Shown here piece after piece: positions 32,802 to 41,847 of a stretch of 57,047 bases of DNA. Numbering within the stretch: the first letter of the stretch is position 1; the number at the start of each line of letters is the position of its first letter. The notes beneath the pieces were generated by a model. That model saw only the letters and a list, made by a program, of their open reading frames with translations. It had not been told where the DNA came from and did not search any database. This DNA comes from Oscillospiraceae bacterium (GTDB lineage Bacteria > Bacillota > Clostridia > Oscillospirales > Oscillospiraceae): the NCBI GenBank assembly GCA_902775355.1, contig CACYLY010000009.1, positions 1 through 57,047 on the forward strand, written 5' to 3'. A program made the position numbers and the translations under genes.

Positions 32802-34298
32802 CTATGTACTCAATTGTTTTGCCAACAGATCGTATTTTTCCACGTCGATGATGGCGTGGCCCTGGGCCTCAAAGCTGATGCCGTCGGCAGTCTGGGGCGT
32901 GTAGAAGGTCATGGACAGCGCCTGTTCGCCGTCGTTGACAAAGACCTCTGCGCTGAAGCGGTCGAGGATGATGCGCAGCTTCAGCTCGCCGCCGCGGTCG
33001 GAAACAAAGCACTTGCGCTCGTGAACGAAGTCGCGGTTATAGCCTGCGTGGACGCGGCTGATGCGCATGGTCGAAGAATCCGGGCGGTAGGAAACGGACG
33101 AGTAGTGCTGGCTGCCCTTGGCAAACTTGACGCGGAAGACGCTGTAGGAGTCGGCGGTCTGCGGCCGGACGGTCACGGTCATGTCCAGCGTACGTCCGAA
33201 GACGCCCTGCAGCACGGTCTCGGCACGCACGGGGACATTTTTGTAGGACACGCAGCGGCCGCGCAGCGCCTCCAGCTCGCGCACGGGATTCTGGATCAGT
33301 CTCCCGTCCCGCAGAGAAAGCTCCCTGGGCAGGGACATCTGGCCAAACCACTTGCTGCCCTCGGGGGCAAAGCAGGTGTCCCAGTTCTGCATCCAGCCGA
33401 TCATCACGCGCCGTCCGTCCGGCATCAGGATCGTCTGGGGGGCGTAGAAGTCGATGCCGTAATCGACGGCCTGTACATGCTCTCGTTCAAACTTGCCTGT
33501 CTTCTCGTCGAAGCCGCCGATCAGGCAGACGGTGCCGTTGCCGTTGTGGAATTCCAGGCCGGCCTGGCACATGTCCTGGGGACTGACCAGAAGGACATGC
33601 CTGTCGTCCAGTTCGAACAGATCCGGGCATTCCCACATCTTGCCGTACTCGTTGTAACAGCGGTCGAGGATCGACCGGAAATGCCAGTGAATCGCGTCCT
33701 CGCTCTCGTAGAGAAGAATCGCACCGCTCTTGTCATCGCTGCGATTGCCGATGATGCAGGCATAACCGCCGTTGGGGCGACGACCGATCTTCGGGTCGCG
33801 GAAATCGTGGAGGCTGAAGCCCTCTGGAACGTCTTTTTCGCCCAAAACAGGATTCTTCTCGTACTTGATGTAGTTTTCTCCGTCGCCGAAGGCCAGACAC
33901 TGGGTCTGATACGCTTTTTTGATTCCGTCTTCCCGGCGTTTTTCCTTCATACCGGTGTACATCAGGAGCTGGCGGCCGTCGTCCAGCTCGATCGCTGAGC
34001 CGGAGAAGCAGCCCGCCCTATCGTAAGGCTGATCCGGCGCGATCGCCGCAGGGAGATAATCCCAGTGCAGCAGATCCGTGCTGACCGCGTGGCCCCAGTG
34101 CATCGGGCCCCACATGGTGGAATAGGGGTGATACTGATAAAACAGATGTACCTTTCCCTGATACAGGGAAAAGCCGTTGGGGTCGTTCATCCAGCCGATC
34201 CGCGGCGTGAGATGAAAGAGCGGGCGTTCCTCCGGCCGGATGAAGGCGCTGTACTGTTCCTCAAAATCTCTGGCTTTTTGCAAAGCGTCGCTGATCAT
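32802..34298 (-). CDS. Cytoplasmic GH32 beta-fructosidase (sucrose/fructo-oligosaccharide hydrolase)
   Basis: 498 residues, no signal peptide. All three GH32 carboxylates are present: nucleophile Asp39 in WMNDPNG (36-42), transition-state Asp168 in RDP (167-169) and acid/base Glu223 in WECPD. The five-bladed propeller is followed by the usual C-terminal beta-sandwich. It hydrolyses terminal fructose from imported sucrose or fructo-oligosaccharides. Last gene of the minus arm of the fructan locus, 102 bases after the binding protein with a hairpin between. The ribosome site is GGAGG. Confidence 0.94.
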   Translation of the reverse strand: MISDALQKARDFEEQYSAFIRPEERPLFHLTPRIGWMNDPNGFSLYQGKVHLFYQYHPYSTMWGPMHWGHAVSTDLLHWDYLPAAIAPDQPYDRAGCFSGSAIELDDGRQLLMYTGMKEKRREDGIKKAYQTQCLAFGDGENYIKYEKNPVLGEKDVPEGFSLHDFRDPKIGRRPNGGYACIIGNRSDDKSGAILLYESEDAIHWHFRSILDRCYNEYGKMWECPDLFELDDRHVLLVSPQDMCQAGLEFHNGNGTVCLIGGFDEKTGKFEREHVQAVDYGIDFYAPQTILMPDGRRVMIGWMQNWDTCFAPEGSKWFGQMSLPRELSLRDGRLIQNPVRELEALRGRCVSYKNVPVRAETVLQGVFGRTLDMTVTVRPQTADSYSVFRVKFAKGSQHYSSVSYRPDSSTMRISRVHAGYNRDFVHERKCFVSDRGGELKLRIILDRFSAEVFVNDGEQALSMTFYTPQTADGISFEAQGHAIIDVEKYDLLAKQLST

Positions 34299-34326
34299 GG
34301 GGAAACCTCCGATATTGATATATCAG

Positions 34327-34358
34327 CTTCAGCCGCACCACGCTGGATGCGGCTGAAG
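34327..34358 (-). terminator. Intercistronic stem-loop between binding protein and GH32
   Basis: CTTCAGCCGCA (34327-34337) pairs perfectly with 34348-34358. No T-tract follows on the minus strand, so it more likely stabilises the upstream mRNA or partly attenuates, allowing excess binding protein over enzyme. Confidence 0.6.
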
Positions 34359-34400
34359 TTGCTATGGAATCATATAGAAAAGGGAGCGAGCCGTCAAGTC

Positions 34401-36029
34401 TTACTTGCTGGCGAGGTAACGGGTGTAGGCATCCTGGTAGACGGCCAGAAGGCGGGACATGCCGCAGTTGTCCTCCAACATCTGGAGGTAGGCGTTCCAC
34501 TCCTCGTCGGTGGGACCGCCGTTCTTGAGCCAAGTGCCCTCATACTCCGCGACCTGGCTGGTGAAGTCGGCCTTGTAGCGGGAGATGACTTCCAGTTCCT
34601 CTTCGGTGAAGGTTACATCGTTGGGGTAGGACACAGGCGCTTCCACATAAGGCATCCACTGCTCCTCTATGTCGTGCAGACGCTGGGTGGCGCGATCTTC
34701 CATATAGAAGACATTGTTGTAGTACTCCGCCAGGATCAGGCGGGGACCGAAGACCTCGTACTGGCCCTTGAGCTCACCGGCGCTCTTGCCGAACTTGGCT
34801 TTGGCTTCCTCATCGGTGATGACCTGCCAGACGCCGTTTTCGTCCTTCTCGGTGAAGTAGATGCCGATAGGACCGTACTGGAGCTGCATGACGACCTCGG
34901 GATCATACCACTGGTCAAAGTACTTGAGCAGAAGCTCAGGGTTGCCGCAGGCCGCGGTGATGTTCAGATTTCCGGAAGTAACGCCAGGACCGGAGCGGAT
35001 GGTGACGTTGCGGGTGTTCTCATACTGGGTGCCCACAGGGCCGTACATCGGAGGCAGGAACACGAAGTCATCGGCGTGCTCGCCGGCGATCTCGTTGATC
35101 TCCCACCAGGTGGTCACGCCAACGCGGCCCTGGCTGACCTTGGCGATCAGCTGGGAAGTGCTCTGGGAGAACATCTCCAGGTCCATCAGTCCCTCGGCAT
35201 ACCAGTCATGGAAGTAGGTGACGGCGTCACGGTACTTGTCGGTGGCGCAGACGAATTCCACGGTTCCGTCGGGCTTGGCCAGCAGGTCAAAGCAGATATC
35301 GGAGGTGAAGTTGGTGAAGCCGAAGCCGGCGTAGAAGATTTCTTGGCCCCAGCACCACTGGTCGTAGCCGGTGGACATGGGAACGGTGCTGCCGGCGCCG
35401 CCGAGTTCGGCTTCCTTGAAGGCGGTCAGCGCGTCGTGCAGCTCGGTCAGGTTGGTGGGAACAGGCAGGCCAAGCTCATCCAGCCAGGTCTTGTTGATCA
35501 TAGAGAACTCGGGAACGGCATAGATCGAGAGATCGTCCGTTGCGCCGATCGCGGCGGTGCCCATCAGCTCGCCGGAGGGCAGACCGTAGATGCAGCCGTC
35601 AGCCTGGGTGATACCGGCCTTGATGTCGGGATGCTTCTCAAGGATCGCATAGAGGTTCGGCATGATCTCGGGAGTGATGTAGGGCGTCAGATCGATGAAG
35701 GTGCCGTCTCCGCCGTATTCCATAATGTCGTTCTGACTGAAGCCGACGGCAATGAAGGCGTCGGGCAGCTGATTGCCGCCGATCAGAACGCCGACCTTTT
35801 CACCGAGAGAGTCGCTCATCAGGTCCCACTCGATCTCGACGCCGGCCTTTTCGGCCAGCTCCATAAGGACGGGGTTGGAGTCATTGCCGCTGGAGAGGGC
35901 GGACATACCGCCGACGATCAGAAACTCGTTCTGTGTCTCGTCACCGCGCTGCTGAACACCACCGCCGCCGCAGGCAGCGAGACCCAGCACCATGGCGATG
36001 GCCAGGAGCATGCAAAGAAGCTTTTTCAT
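34401..36029 (-). CDS. Carbohydrate ABC transporter substrate-binding lipoprotein
   Basis: 542 residues, family 1 extracellular solute-binding protein of the large LplA-like type. The signal ends in LGLAAC with Cys20 as the lipid site. It binds an oligosaccharide outside the membrane for the two permeases encoded just upstream. The genes around it make fructo-oligosaccharide the likely ligand. AAAGGA lies before the ATG. Confidence 0.9.
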   Translation of the reverse strand: MKKLLCMLLAIAMVLGLAACGGGGVQQRGDETQNEFLIVGGMSALSSGNDSNPVLMELAEKAGVEIEWDLMSDSLGEKVGVLIGGNQLPDAFIAVGFSQNDIMEYGGDGTFIDLTPYITPEIMPNLYAILEKHPDIKAGITQADGCIYGLPSGELMGTAAIGATDDLSIYAVPEFSMINKTWLDELGLPVPTNLTELHDALTAFKEAELGGAGSTVPMSTGYDQWCWGQEIFYAGFGFTNFTSDICFDLLAKPDGTVEFVCATDKYRDAVTYFHDWYAEGLMDLEMFSQSTSQLIAKVSQGRVGVTTWWEINEIAGEHADDFVFLPPMYGPVGTQYENTRNVTIRSGPGVTSGNLNITAACGNPELLLKYFDQWYDPEVVMQLQYGPIGIYFTEKDENGVWQVITDEEAKAKFGKSAGELKGQYEVFGPRLILAEYYNNVFYMEDRATQRLHDIEEQWMPYVEAPVSYPNDVTFTEEELEVISRYKADFTSQVAEYEGTWLKNGGPTDEEWNAYLQMLEDNCGMSRLLAVYQDAYTRYLASK

Positions 36030-36088
36030 GCGTTCATTCCTTTCTTCGCGCTGTGCGCGAACAATTGTAATTCTATCCGTTGAAGGCT

Positions 36089-36979
36089 TTAGCCTTTGAC
36101 TGCGCCGGCCATGAAGCCCTGCTCAAAGTACTTCTGCACGAAGGGGTAAATGATGAGCATGGGCGCCGCGGCCACGATCATGGAGGCGAACTTGACAAGC
36201 TCCGCGATGCGGTTCGATTCGGCGTAGCTCAGGCCGCCGGTCATGCTGGTCATGGCCTCGGTTGTGATGAGGATGCCGCGCAGCACCAGCGGGAAGGGGT
36301 ACTGGTCCTTCTGCAGGTAAATGAGAGCGGTGAACCAGTCGTTCCAGAAAGCCACCATGGAGAACACCACGATGACCGCCATGATGGAGCGGCTCAGCGG
36401 CACTACGACCCGCACAAAGGTGGTCAGGTTGTCGGCGCCGTCGATCTCCGCGGCCTCGAACATATCCTTTGGGATGTTGTTCTCAAAGAAGTTGCGGACG
36501 ATGATGACGTTGCCCATGCCGACGCCGCCCGGGAGGAACAGCGCCCACATGTTGTTCAGCAGACCCGTGTCGCGCACAACCAGATAGGTGGGGATCAGGC
36601 CGCCGCCGAAGTACATCGTAATAATGAAGAAGATGCTGATCCACTTGCGGCCGGGGAGGTTTTTCTTTGAAAGCGGATAGGCCGTGATGTAGACCGTGAC
36701 GACCGAGTAGAGCGTACCGATGATCGTGTACTTCACGGAATTCAGGAAGCCGTTGAGAAGATTGGAGTTGGCGAAGACCGCCTTGTAGCCCTCCAGCGTG
36801 AACTTCGAGGGCAGCAGAAAGGTCTTGCCGGCGTACACGTCATAGGGGTCGGAAATCGAAGCGACGATGACGTAGTACAGGGGATAGGCGATGATCAGCA
36901 TGATGAGGGCGGTCGCCGCTACCAAGATGATGTCGCTGGTCTTGTCGGACATGCCGGTGGAAGTGTTTCTCTTGTTCAT
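36089..36979 (-). CDS. Carbohydrate ABC transporter permease (YtcP/LplC-like)
   Basis: 296 residues, six hydrophobic segments, with the EAA loop EAAEIDGADNLTTFVRVVVP that docks on the ATPase. Start MNKRN at 36979 has GAGGGAGGG before it. It lies 13 bases after the partner permease gene; together they form the channel. Confidence 0.92.
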   Translation of the reverse strand: MNKRNTSTGMSDKTSDIILVAATALIMLIIAYPLYYVIVASISDPYDVYAGKTFLLPSKFTLEGYKAVFANSNLLNGFLNSVKYTIIGTLYSVVTVYITAYPLSKKNLPGRKWISIFFIITMYFGGGLIPTYLVVRDTGLLNNMWALFLPGGVGMGNVIIVRNFFENNIPKDMFEAAEIDGADNLTTFVRVVVPLSRSIMAVIVVFSMVAFWNDWFTALIYLQKDQYPFPLVLRGILITTEAMTSMTGGLSYAESNRIAELVKFASMIVAAAPMLIIYPFVQKYFEQGFMAGAVKG

Positions 36980-36992
36980 CCTGCACCCTCCC

Positions 36993-37937
36993 TCAGACAA
37001 AGCTGACGTCGGCAGCCTTCTTGGCGATCTTGTTGACCACGATCAGAAGGATGATGTTGATGACTGTATTGAACAGGCCGATGGCGGTGGAGTAGCTGTA
37101 GGCATGATCCACAATGCCCTGTTCGTACACGTAGACCGCAATAACGTCCGATGTGGCCTTGTTCAGCTGGGTCTGGAGCAGGAAGACCTTTTCGAAGCCG
37201 ACGCTCATGAGGCCGCTGGCTGCCATGATGAGCTGCAGCACGATCATGGGGATCAGTTCCGGGATGTCGATGACGCGTATGCGCTGCCACATGGAAGCGC
37301 CGTCGATCTTCGCCGCTTCATAGAGCCCTGGGTCCACCGCGGAGAGGGTGGCCAGATAGATGATCGTGCCCCAGCCGGCGTCCTGCCAGATGCCGGAGGA
37401 GATATAGATCGTGCGGAAGGCCTCGGGCAGGGTCATGAAGTCGATCTGGTTGCCGGTGATGAGGTTGATCAGGCCGCCGTAAGGGCTCAGGAAGATGCGG
37501 ATCATACCGCAGACGACCATGATGGAGATGAAGTGCGGGGCGTACAGCACAGTCTGAACGACGCGCTTGTACCTGTGGAAGCGCAGCTGGTTGATCGCCA
37601 GGGCCAGGATGATCGGCACCGGGAAGCTCCACAGCAGGCTGTACAGACTGAGCTTGACGGTGTTGATGATCATTCTCCGGAAGGTAGGAGCGGTGAAAAA
37701 GCGCTCGAACCACTGCCAGCCGACCCATTTGCTCCCGAAGAAGCCGCGGGCGGGCTTGTAGTCCCGGAAGGCGATCTGGATGCCGTACATCGGGATATAC
37801 TTATAGATAACCGTGATGACGACGGGGATCAGGAGCAGGAGATAGAGCTGCCAGTTTTCGAGGATCCGCCGGCCAAGGGTTTTGCCGTGGCGGATCGGCG
37901 TCTTTGGCGCCTTCTCTGCTTTTGCCAATGTGCTCAC
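36993..37937 (-). CDS. Carbohydrate ABC transporter permease (LplB-like)
   Basis: 314 residues with six hydrophobic segments and the EAA loop EAAKIDGASMWQRIRVIDIP. First gene of the minus-strand import operon (permease, permease, binding protein, GH32). No ATPase gene is in this arm; the MsmX-type ATPase at 50824 probably energises it. GGAGG lies before the ATG. Confidence 0.92.
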   Translation of the reverse strand: MSTLAKAEKAPKTPIRHGKTLGRRILENWQLYLLLLIPVVITVIYKYIPMYGIQIAFRDYKPARGFFGSKWVGWQWFERFFTAPTFRRMIINTVKLSLYSLLWSFPVPIILALAINQLRFHRYKRVVQTVLYAPHFISIMVVCGMIRIFLSPYGGLINLITGNQIDFMTLPEAFRTIYISSGIWQDAGWGTIIYLATLSAVDPGLYEAAKIDGASMWQRIRVIDIPELIPMIVLQLIMAASGLMSVGFEKVFLLQTQLNKATSDVIAVYVYEQGIVDHAYSYSTAIGLFNTVINIILLIVVNKIAKKAADVSFV

Positions 37938-38031
37938 GCAGGAAATCCCTCCTTAAAGTCAGATTTGCCGGGATTTGCTTGCCCTTCGATTCCGAACCGG
38001 GTCACCAGCCTGTGAACGGAAGCGCCGGACT

Positions 38032-38046
38032 ACGTGAAACGTTATA
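38032..38046. promoter_or_regulatory. LacI-type operator upstream of the fructan import operon
   Basis: ACGTGAAACGTTATA, identical (in reverse) to 43584-43598 and close to CGTGAAACGTTACAT at 43710-43724. It sits 95 bases upstream of the permease start, downstream of candidate minus-strand -10 boxes near 38055-38066. A weak TTGACG lies at 38085-38090. Confidence 0.7.
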
Positions 38047-38174
38047 TCATGAACATCATAAAAGTACCATGTCCTTTCTCGTTTCGTCAATCATTTTTTG
38101 GCTTAAAATGATAAAATAGTCCATTTTTGCCGCTTTCGCCAAAGTGGGTAGGGCTTTTTTGTCTGTTTTGCCAT

Positions 38175-38189
38175 GTGAAATCGTTTCAC
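38175..38189. promoter_or_regulatory. LacI-type operator upstream of lacI
   Basis: GTGAAATCGTTTCAC is a perfect 15-base palindrome (GTGAAA, TCG, TTTCAC) just upstream of the lacI -35 box. It is related to the CGTGAAACGTT sites and suggests autoregulation. Confidence 0.7.
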
Positions 38190-38196
38190 GATGCCC

Positions 38197-38225
38197 TTTA
38201 CAAACACCATGAAACAGCTTATACT
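38197..38225 (+). promoter_or_regulatory. lacI promoter
   Basis: TTTACA (38197-38202), 17-base spacer, TATACT (38220-38225), 47 bases before the start codon. Confidence 0.7.
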
Positions 38226-38272
38226 GTTCACAGTGTTGTTTCACCACTTTTCATGAAATTGAGGGATCGACT

Positions 38273-39265
38273 ATGTCTGACAATAAATCCGTCCCCACGA
38301 TGAAGGACGTGGCCCGGGAGGCCGGCGTCGCGCTCGGCACCGTGTCTAAGGTCGTCAACGGCATTCCCGTCGGCGAGGAATACCGACTCCGTGTGGAAGC
38401 GGCTATCGAGAAGCTCAATTACCGGGTCAGCAGCTATGCCCGCGGCCTCAGAAGCAGCAGGACCTATACCGTCGCCGTCATGGTGCCGAATCTGATCAGC
38501 CCCTTCTTCTCCAAGCTGGTCAACTGCATCAACCACGAGCTCTCTGCCCGCAAGTACCGTATGCTTTTTTATGCCACGGATTACGATCCCGCGCAGGAGC
38601 AGGAGCTGGTGCACCTGGCCGAGCAGCAGAAGGTGGACGGCATCATCTGTCTGAGCTACAATCCGCAGCTGCAGGTCTCACCGGACGTGCCGCTGGTGTC
38701 TATCGACCGCTATTTCGGCGCGCAGATCCCCTGCGTGGCCAGCGACAACTACGGCGGCGGGCGGCTGGCTGCCGAGAAGCTGGTAGAAAACGGCTGCAAA
38801 AACCTGGCTTTCCTTCGCATCGGCTCGAAGCTCACCAATGAGCCGAACAAGCGCAAGGACGGCTTCATCGCCGGGTGCGAGGCCCTGGACGTGCCCTGCA
38901 CGCTGAAGATCATCGACGACGGCACCCCTTACAGCGCCTTCTTTGACTTCCTGGAGGAGCATTTCCACGACGGGAAGCTGGATTTTGACGGCATTTTCTG
39001 CGTGACGGACTCCATGGCGCACATCATCCGCAAAGCGCTGATCCAGCGCATGGGCCTGCGGGTCCCGGAGGACGTGCAGATCATCGGCTTCGACGGCGTG
39101 CAGAGCTTCGGCGACCTGGAATACACCTGCTCGACCATCGTGCAGCCCCTGGAAGCCATCGCCGCCAACTGCGTGGAGCTGGTGCTTTCCCCGCGGGGCG
39201 AGAACGCCCCTGCTCTGATCTGCCTGCCGGTCAGCTACGCTTACGGCGGAACGACGAAGGCTTGA
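38273..39265 (+). CDS. LacI-family transcriptional regulator
   Basis: 330 residues. The N-terminal helix-turn-helix and hinge read TMKDVAREAGVALGTVSKVV, typical of LacI/GalR. The rest is a periplasmic-binding-like effector domain (VAVMVPNLISPFFSKLV; DGIICLSYN; VCSTIVQPLEAIA-like end). It lies between the two arms of the fructan locus, and the repeated CGTGAAACGTTA sites in front of both arms make it the probable local repressor, with fructose, a fructose phosphate or a fructo-oligosaccharide as inducer. GAGGG precedes the ATG. Confidence 0.92.
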   Translation: MSDNKSVPTMKDVAREAGVALGTVSKVVNGIPVGEEYRLRVEAAIEKLNYRVSSYARGLRSSRTYTVAVMVPNLISPFFSKLVNCINHELSARKYRMLFYATDYDPAQEQELVHLAEQQKVDGIICLSYNPQLQVSPDVPLVSIDRYFGAQIPCVASDNYGGGRLAAEKLVENGCKNLAFLRIGSKLTNEPNKRKDGFIAGCEALDVPCTLKIIDDGTPYSAFFDFLEEHFHDGKLDFDGIFCVTDSMAHIIRKALIQRMGLRVPEDVQIIGFDGVQSFGDLEYTCSTIVQPLEAIAANCVELVLSPRGENAPALICLPVSYAYGGTTKA

Positions 39266-39266
39266 G

Positions 39267-39959
39267 ATGGCGAGCGAATATCTGAAAATGAAAGCGCGCC
39301 AGCAGCAGCCTGCCCCGCCGCCCAGAGAGCTGACGAAGCTGGAAAAACGACGCAACTGGCTGCACTATCACTGGGGCTGGCTGTTGGCCGGGGCGGTGCT
39401 GCTTTGGATCGCGGGCAGCATGCTCTGGAACATCCTCGGCATCGGGCAGACGAAGCCGGATGTGATCGTAGCCTATGTCGGGCGCGACACGCTGCCGGAG
39501 GATCAGGCCAAAGCACTGGAAGCGGCCTTGTCCGCCTTCGCGGAGGACCGCAACGGCGACGGGAAGACGGTCGCGGAGCTGCGGCAGTACGCCACGAACC
39601 GCAGCGGCGATCTGGATACCGCGATCTACTACAACTACGCCGCCGACACCACGCTTTTGGCGGATATCACCGCGGGCGACAGCTACCTTTTCCTCGTCGA
39701 AGACCCCAAGGGCATCCATCGCAGTTATCAGATCTTTGCCCGCCCCGACGGAACGCCGCCGGAGGAAGACGACTTTGATGCCACGGACAAGGTCTTCCGC
39801 TGGGGCGACTGCCCGGTGCTCGCAGGGCTCGAAGTGGATCAGGCGGTCTTTGAAAACCTGTATCTCGGCCGCCGCTGCTTCTATGATGAGAAGCAGCTCG
39901 AAGCGCAGGCCGGCAATGAGCTGTTTTGGGAAAGACTGACGGAAGGAGCCGCACGATGA
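39267..39959 (+). CDS. Single-span membrane protein of unknown function
   Basis: 230 residues. A Lys/Arg/Pro-rich cytoplasmic N-terminus (1-35), one transmembrane helix (about 37-58), then an outer mixed alpha/beta domain with conserved-looking acidic patches (AFAEDRNGDGKTVAELRQY). Family not recognised. Starts one base after the lacI stop and overlaps the next gene by four bases, so it is in the lacI operon. Confidence 0.75.
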   Translation: MASEYLKMKARQQQPAPPPRELTKLEKRRNWLHYHWGWLLAGAVLLWIAGSMLWNILGIGQTKPDVIVAYVGRDTLPEDQAKALEAALSAFAEDRNGDGKTVAELRQYATNRSGDLDTAIYYNYAADTTLLADITAGDSYLFLVEDPKGIHRSYQIFARPDGTPPEEDDFDATDKVFRWGDCPVLAGLEVDQAVFENLYLGRRCFYDEKQLEAQAGNELFWERLTEGAAR

Positions 39960-40537
39960 AAAAGCCGATCGGCGTCTTTCTGCTTGTCCTCGCCCTCCTT
40001 CTCACTGGATGCGGAAAGCAGCATGAGGACAGACATCCGGAATGGGATGAAAGCTGGACGCGCTTCGAAGATCTGATGGCGATCGAAGCACCGGAGGACT
40101 TCTATCTTGGGGAGTACAACGACGCGCTGGCGGTCAACGCCATTTGGTACGCGGTATGGAACTGCGGCACGGATCCGCAGGCGATTACGAATGCCGAGGG
40201 TCAGGAGGCCTCCGTTTATGACGCGCAGATCTTCCTGGTGCTGAAGGGCTTCGGCAGCGAAGAAGATGCCAAAGCCAGCGTGGACGACTGGATCGAGCGC
40301 GAGGCGCAGGGCTACGAAACCGGGGAATTCAAGGAGCTTTCCGCTGCCGGACAGATCTTTTCGACCTGGCTGCTGCTTGCCGCGAAAGCGGAGAACCCTT
40401 ATTCCCACGGCGCGGCGGCCTTCGCCGTGCGCGGCAAGCTTGCGATCAGCGCGGAGCTTCTCTGCACGGAGAGCTTCGGGGGCGATCCGGAGGTGATCCT
40501 GGAGCAGTTTCTGAACGGTTTTCATTACGGAGAATAG
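39956..40537 (+). CDS. Uncharacterised lipoprotein in the lacI operon
   Basis: 193 residues with a signal ending LLLTGC. The outer domain is acidic and alpha/beta in character (DLMAIEAPEDFYLGEYNDAL). The start at 39956 overlaps the previous stop (ATGA), which is why a more upstream ATG is rejected. Not recognised; with its neighbours it may form a small membrane complex. Confidence 0.75.
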   Translation: MKKPIGVFLLVLALLLTGCGKQHEDRHPEWDESWTRFEDLMAIEAPEDFYLGEYNDALAVNAIWYAVWNCGTDPQAITNAEGQEASVYDAQIFLVLKGFGSEEDAKASVDDWIEREAQGYETGEFKELSAAGQIFSTWLLLAAKAENPYSHGAAAFAVRGKLAISAELLCTESFGGDPEVILEQFLNGFHYGE

Positions 40538-40546
40538 GAGCAGAGC

Positions 40547-41320
40547 ATGGGTCTTTTTTTTGGAGGCGACGAAGAACGTTTCATCCCCGGTGTGAGAAAG
40601 GGCGGATTCGCCCGTTATAAAGAGATTTTGGAGGCCAACTGGAAGATTTTCTTCCTGGTCGGCTTCATAGCGCTGGCTTTTCATATCCCGTTGGCCGCAG
40701 GGCTCGTCTATGCCGTGGGCGCTAAAAGTTCGCTGGCTGTGATCGGCGCGGGCCTCATCGGCGGCGCGATCGCCGGACCGGGCTACGCCGGGCTGGCCGA
40801 TCTGATCATGCGCCGTCTGCGGGACGACAAAGGTGACTGGACGGTCTGCTGGAAGCGTTCTTTCCGGCAGAATTGGAAGGCCTCCCTGCTGCCCGGCGCG
40901 GTGCAGGGGCTTTTTCTCGCGCTGATCGTGTTCGCCGGCGCGCTGATCTTCTGGGGCGCGGCGCCGATCTCAATCGGGACGCTGCTGCTTCTGGCGCTCT
41001 CGATCCTCTTGGGGACCATGGTGCTGACGGCCTGGTGGCCGCAAGTGGTGACCTTTGAGCAGAAGGCACCGCAGCAGGTGAAAAACGCGGTGCTGTTCAG
41101 CGTTTTCCACTTCGGCAAGGTCCTGCTCTCCGCCTTGCTGCAGATCGTGTGGTGGTCGGTGCTGGCGCTCTTCATGCCCTGGACGGCCTTTGTCGTGCCT
41201 TTCATCGGGTTGTGGTACATCCTGTTCGTGGCGCTGCATCTCATTTACCCGGCGCTGGACGCAGATTTCCACATTGAGGAGCAGATCGAAGAGAAATTTC
41301 CGGGGAGGCTGGGCGATTGA
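40547..41320 (+). CDS. YesL-like (DUF624) polytopic membrane protein
   Basis: 257 residues, about six transmembrane helices. The pattern GPGYAGLADLIMRRLRDDKGDW followed by SFRQNWKASLLPG resembles DUF624/YesL proteins, which are frequently encoded beside ABC sugar transporters and glycosidases. GGAG precedes the ATG. Function unknown. Confidence 0.65.
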   Translation: MGLFFGGDEERFIPGVRKGGFARYKEILEANWKIFFLVGFIALAFHIPLAAGLVYAVGAKSSLAVIGAGLIGGAIAGPGYAGLADLIMRRLRDDKGDWTVCWKRSFRQNWKASLLPGAVQGLFLALIVFAGALIFWGAAPISIGTLLLLALSILLGTMVLTAWWPQVVTFEQKAPQQVKNAVLFSVFHFGKVLLSALLQIVWWSVLALFMPWTAFVVPFIGLWYILFVALHLIYPALDADFHIEEQIEEKFPGRLGD

Positions 41321-41847
41321 AAACAATCCTGGCGGAAAACCGCTTCATACTGACAAAAACGCTGTTTTATGAGGGCATGCGACGCGTATCCGCAGCTTCC
41401 TACGGGAAGACCGTAAAGAAGCTCCTGATCGGCGTTGCGCTGCTGTGGCTTGCCCTGAGCGTCTGGACCGTCCGGCGCAGCGGCAGCGTCTCCTATGCGC
41501 TGATGGAGCTTGCCGTGCTGGCTGCGGTCTCGCTCTGGCTGGCTGTGCTGCTGCCGCGCGGCAGGGCAAGGCGAGCCTGGAAGACAATGGAGGACAACGG
41601 CTCTGCCGAGGCCGAGCGCATCACGGACTTTTTTATCGGGCATCTGGAGGTCAATACCGGTCTGCGGACGGTCTCGCTGGCCTATGGGGAGATTGCGGAG
41701 ATCCTGCACACGGACAGCCTTCTGCTCCTCATCTCTCGGGAAAAAACCGGCATCATGCTGAAAAAAGACGCTTTTACCCGCGGGACGGAAGAAACCGTGC
41801 TGCAGCTGATAGAAGAAGCACAAAAGGAGGACGCGACCCATGACTGA
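41317..41847 (+). CDS. YcxB-like membrane protein
   Basis: 176 residues. Two hydrophobic helices (about 35-70) are followed by a C-terminal domain of YcxB type (VSLAYGEIAEILHTDSLLLLISREK). A TTG start at 41317 is supported by GGGGAGG eight bases upstream and by overlap with the preceding stop. Function unknown. Confidence 0.7.
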   Translation: MKTILAENRFILTKTLFYEGMRRVSAASYGKTVKKLLIGVALLWLALSVWTVRRSGSVSYALMELAVLAAVSLWLAVLLPRGRARRAWKTMEDNGSAEAERITDFFIGHLEVNTGLRTVSLAYGEIAEILHTDSLLLLISREKTGIMLKKDAFTRGTEETVLQLIEEAQKEDATHD

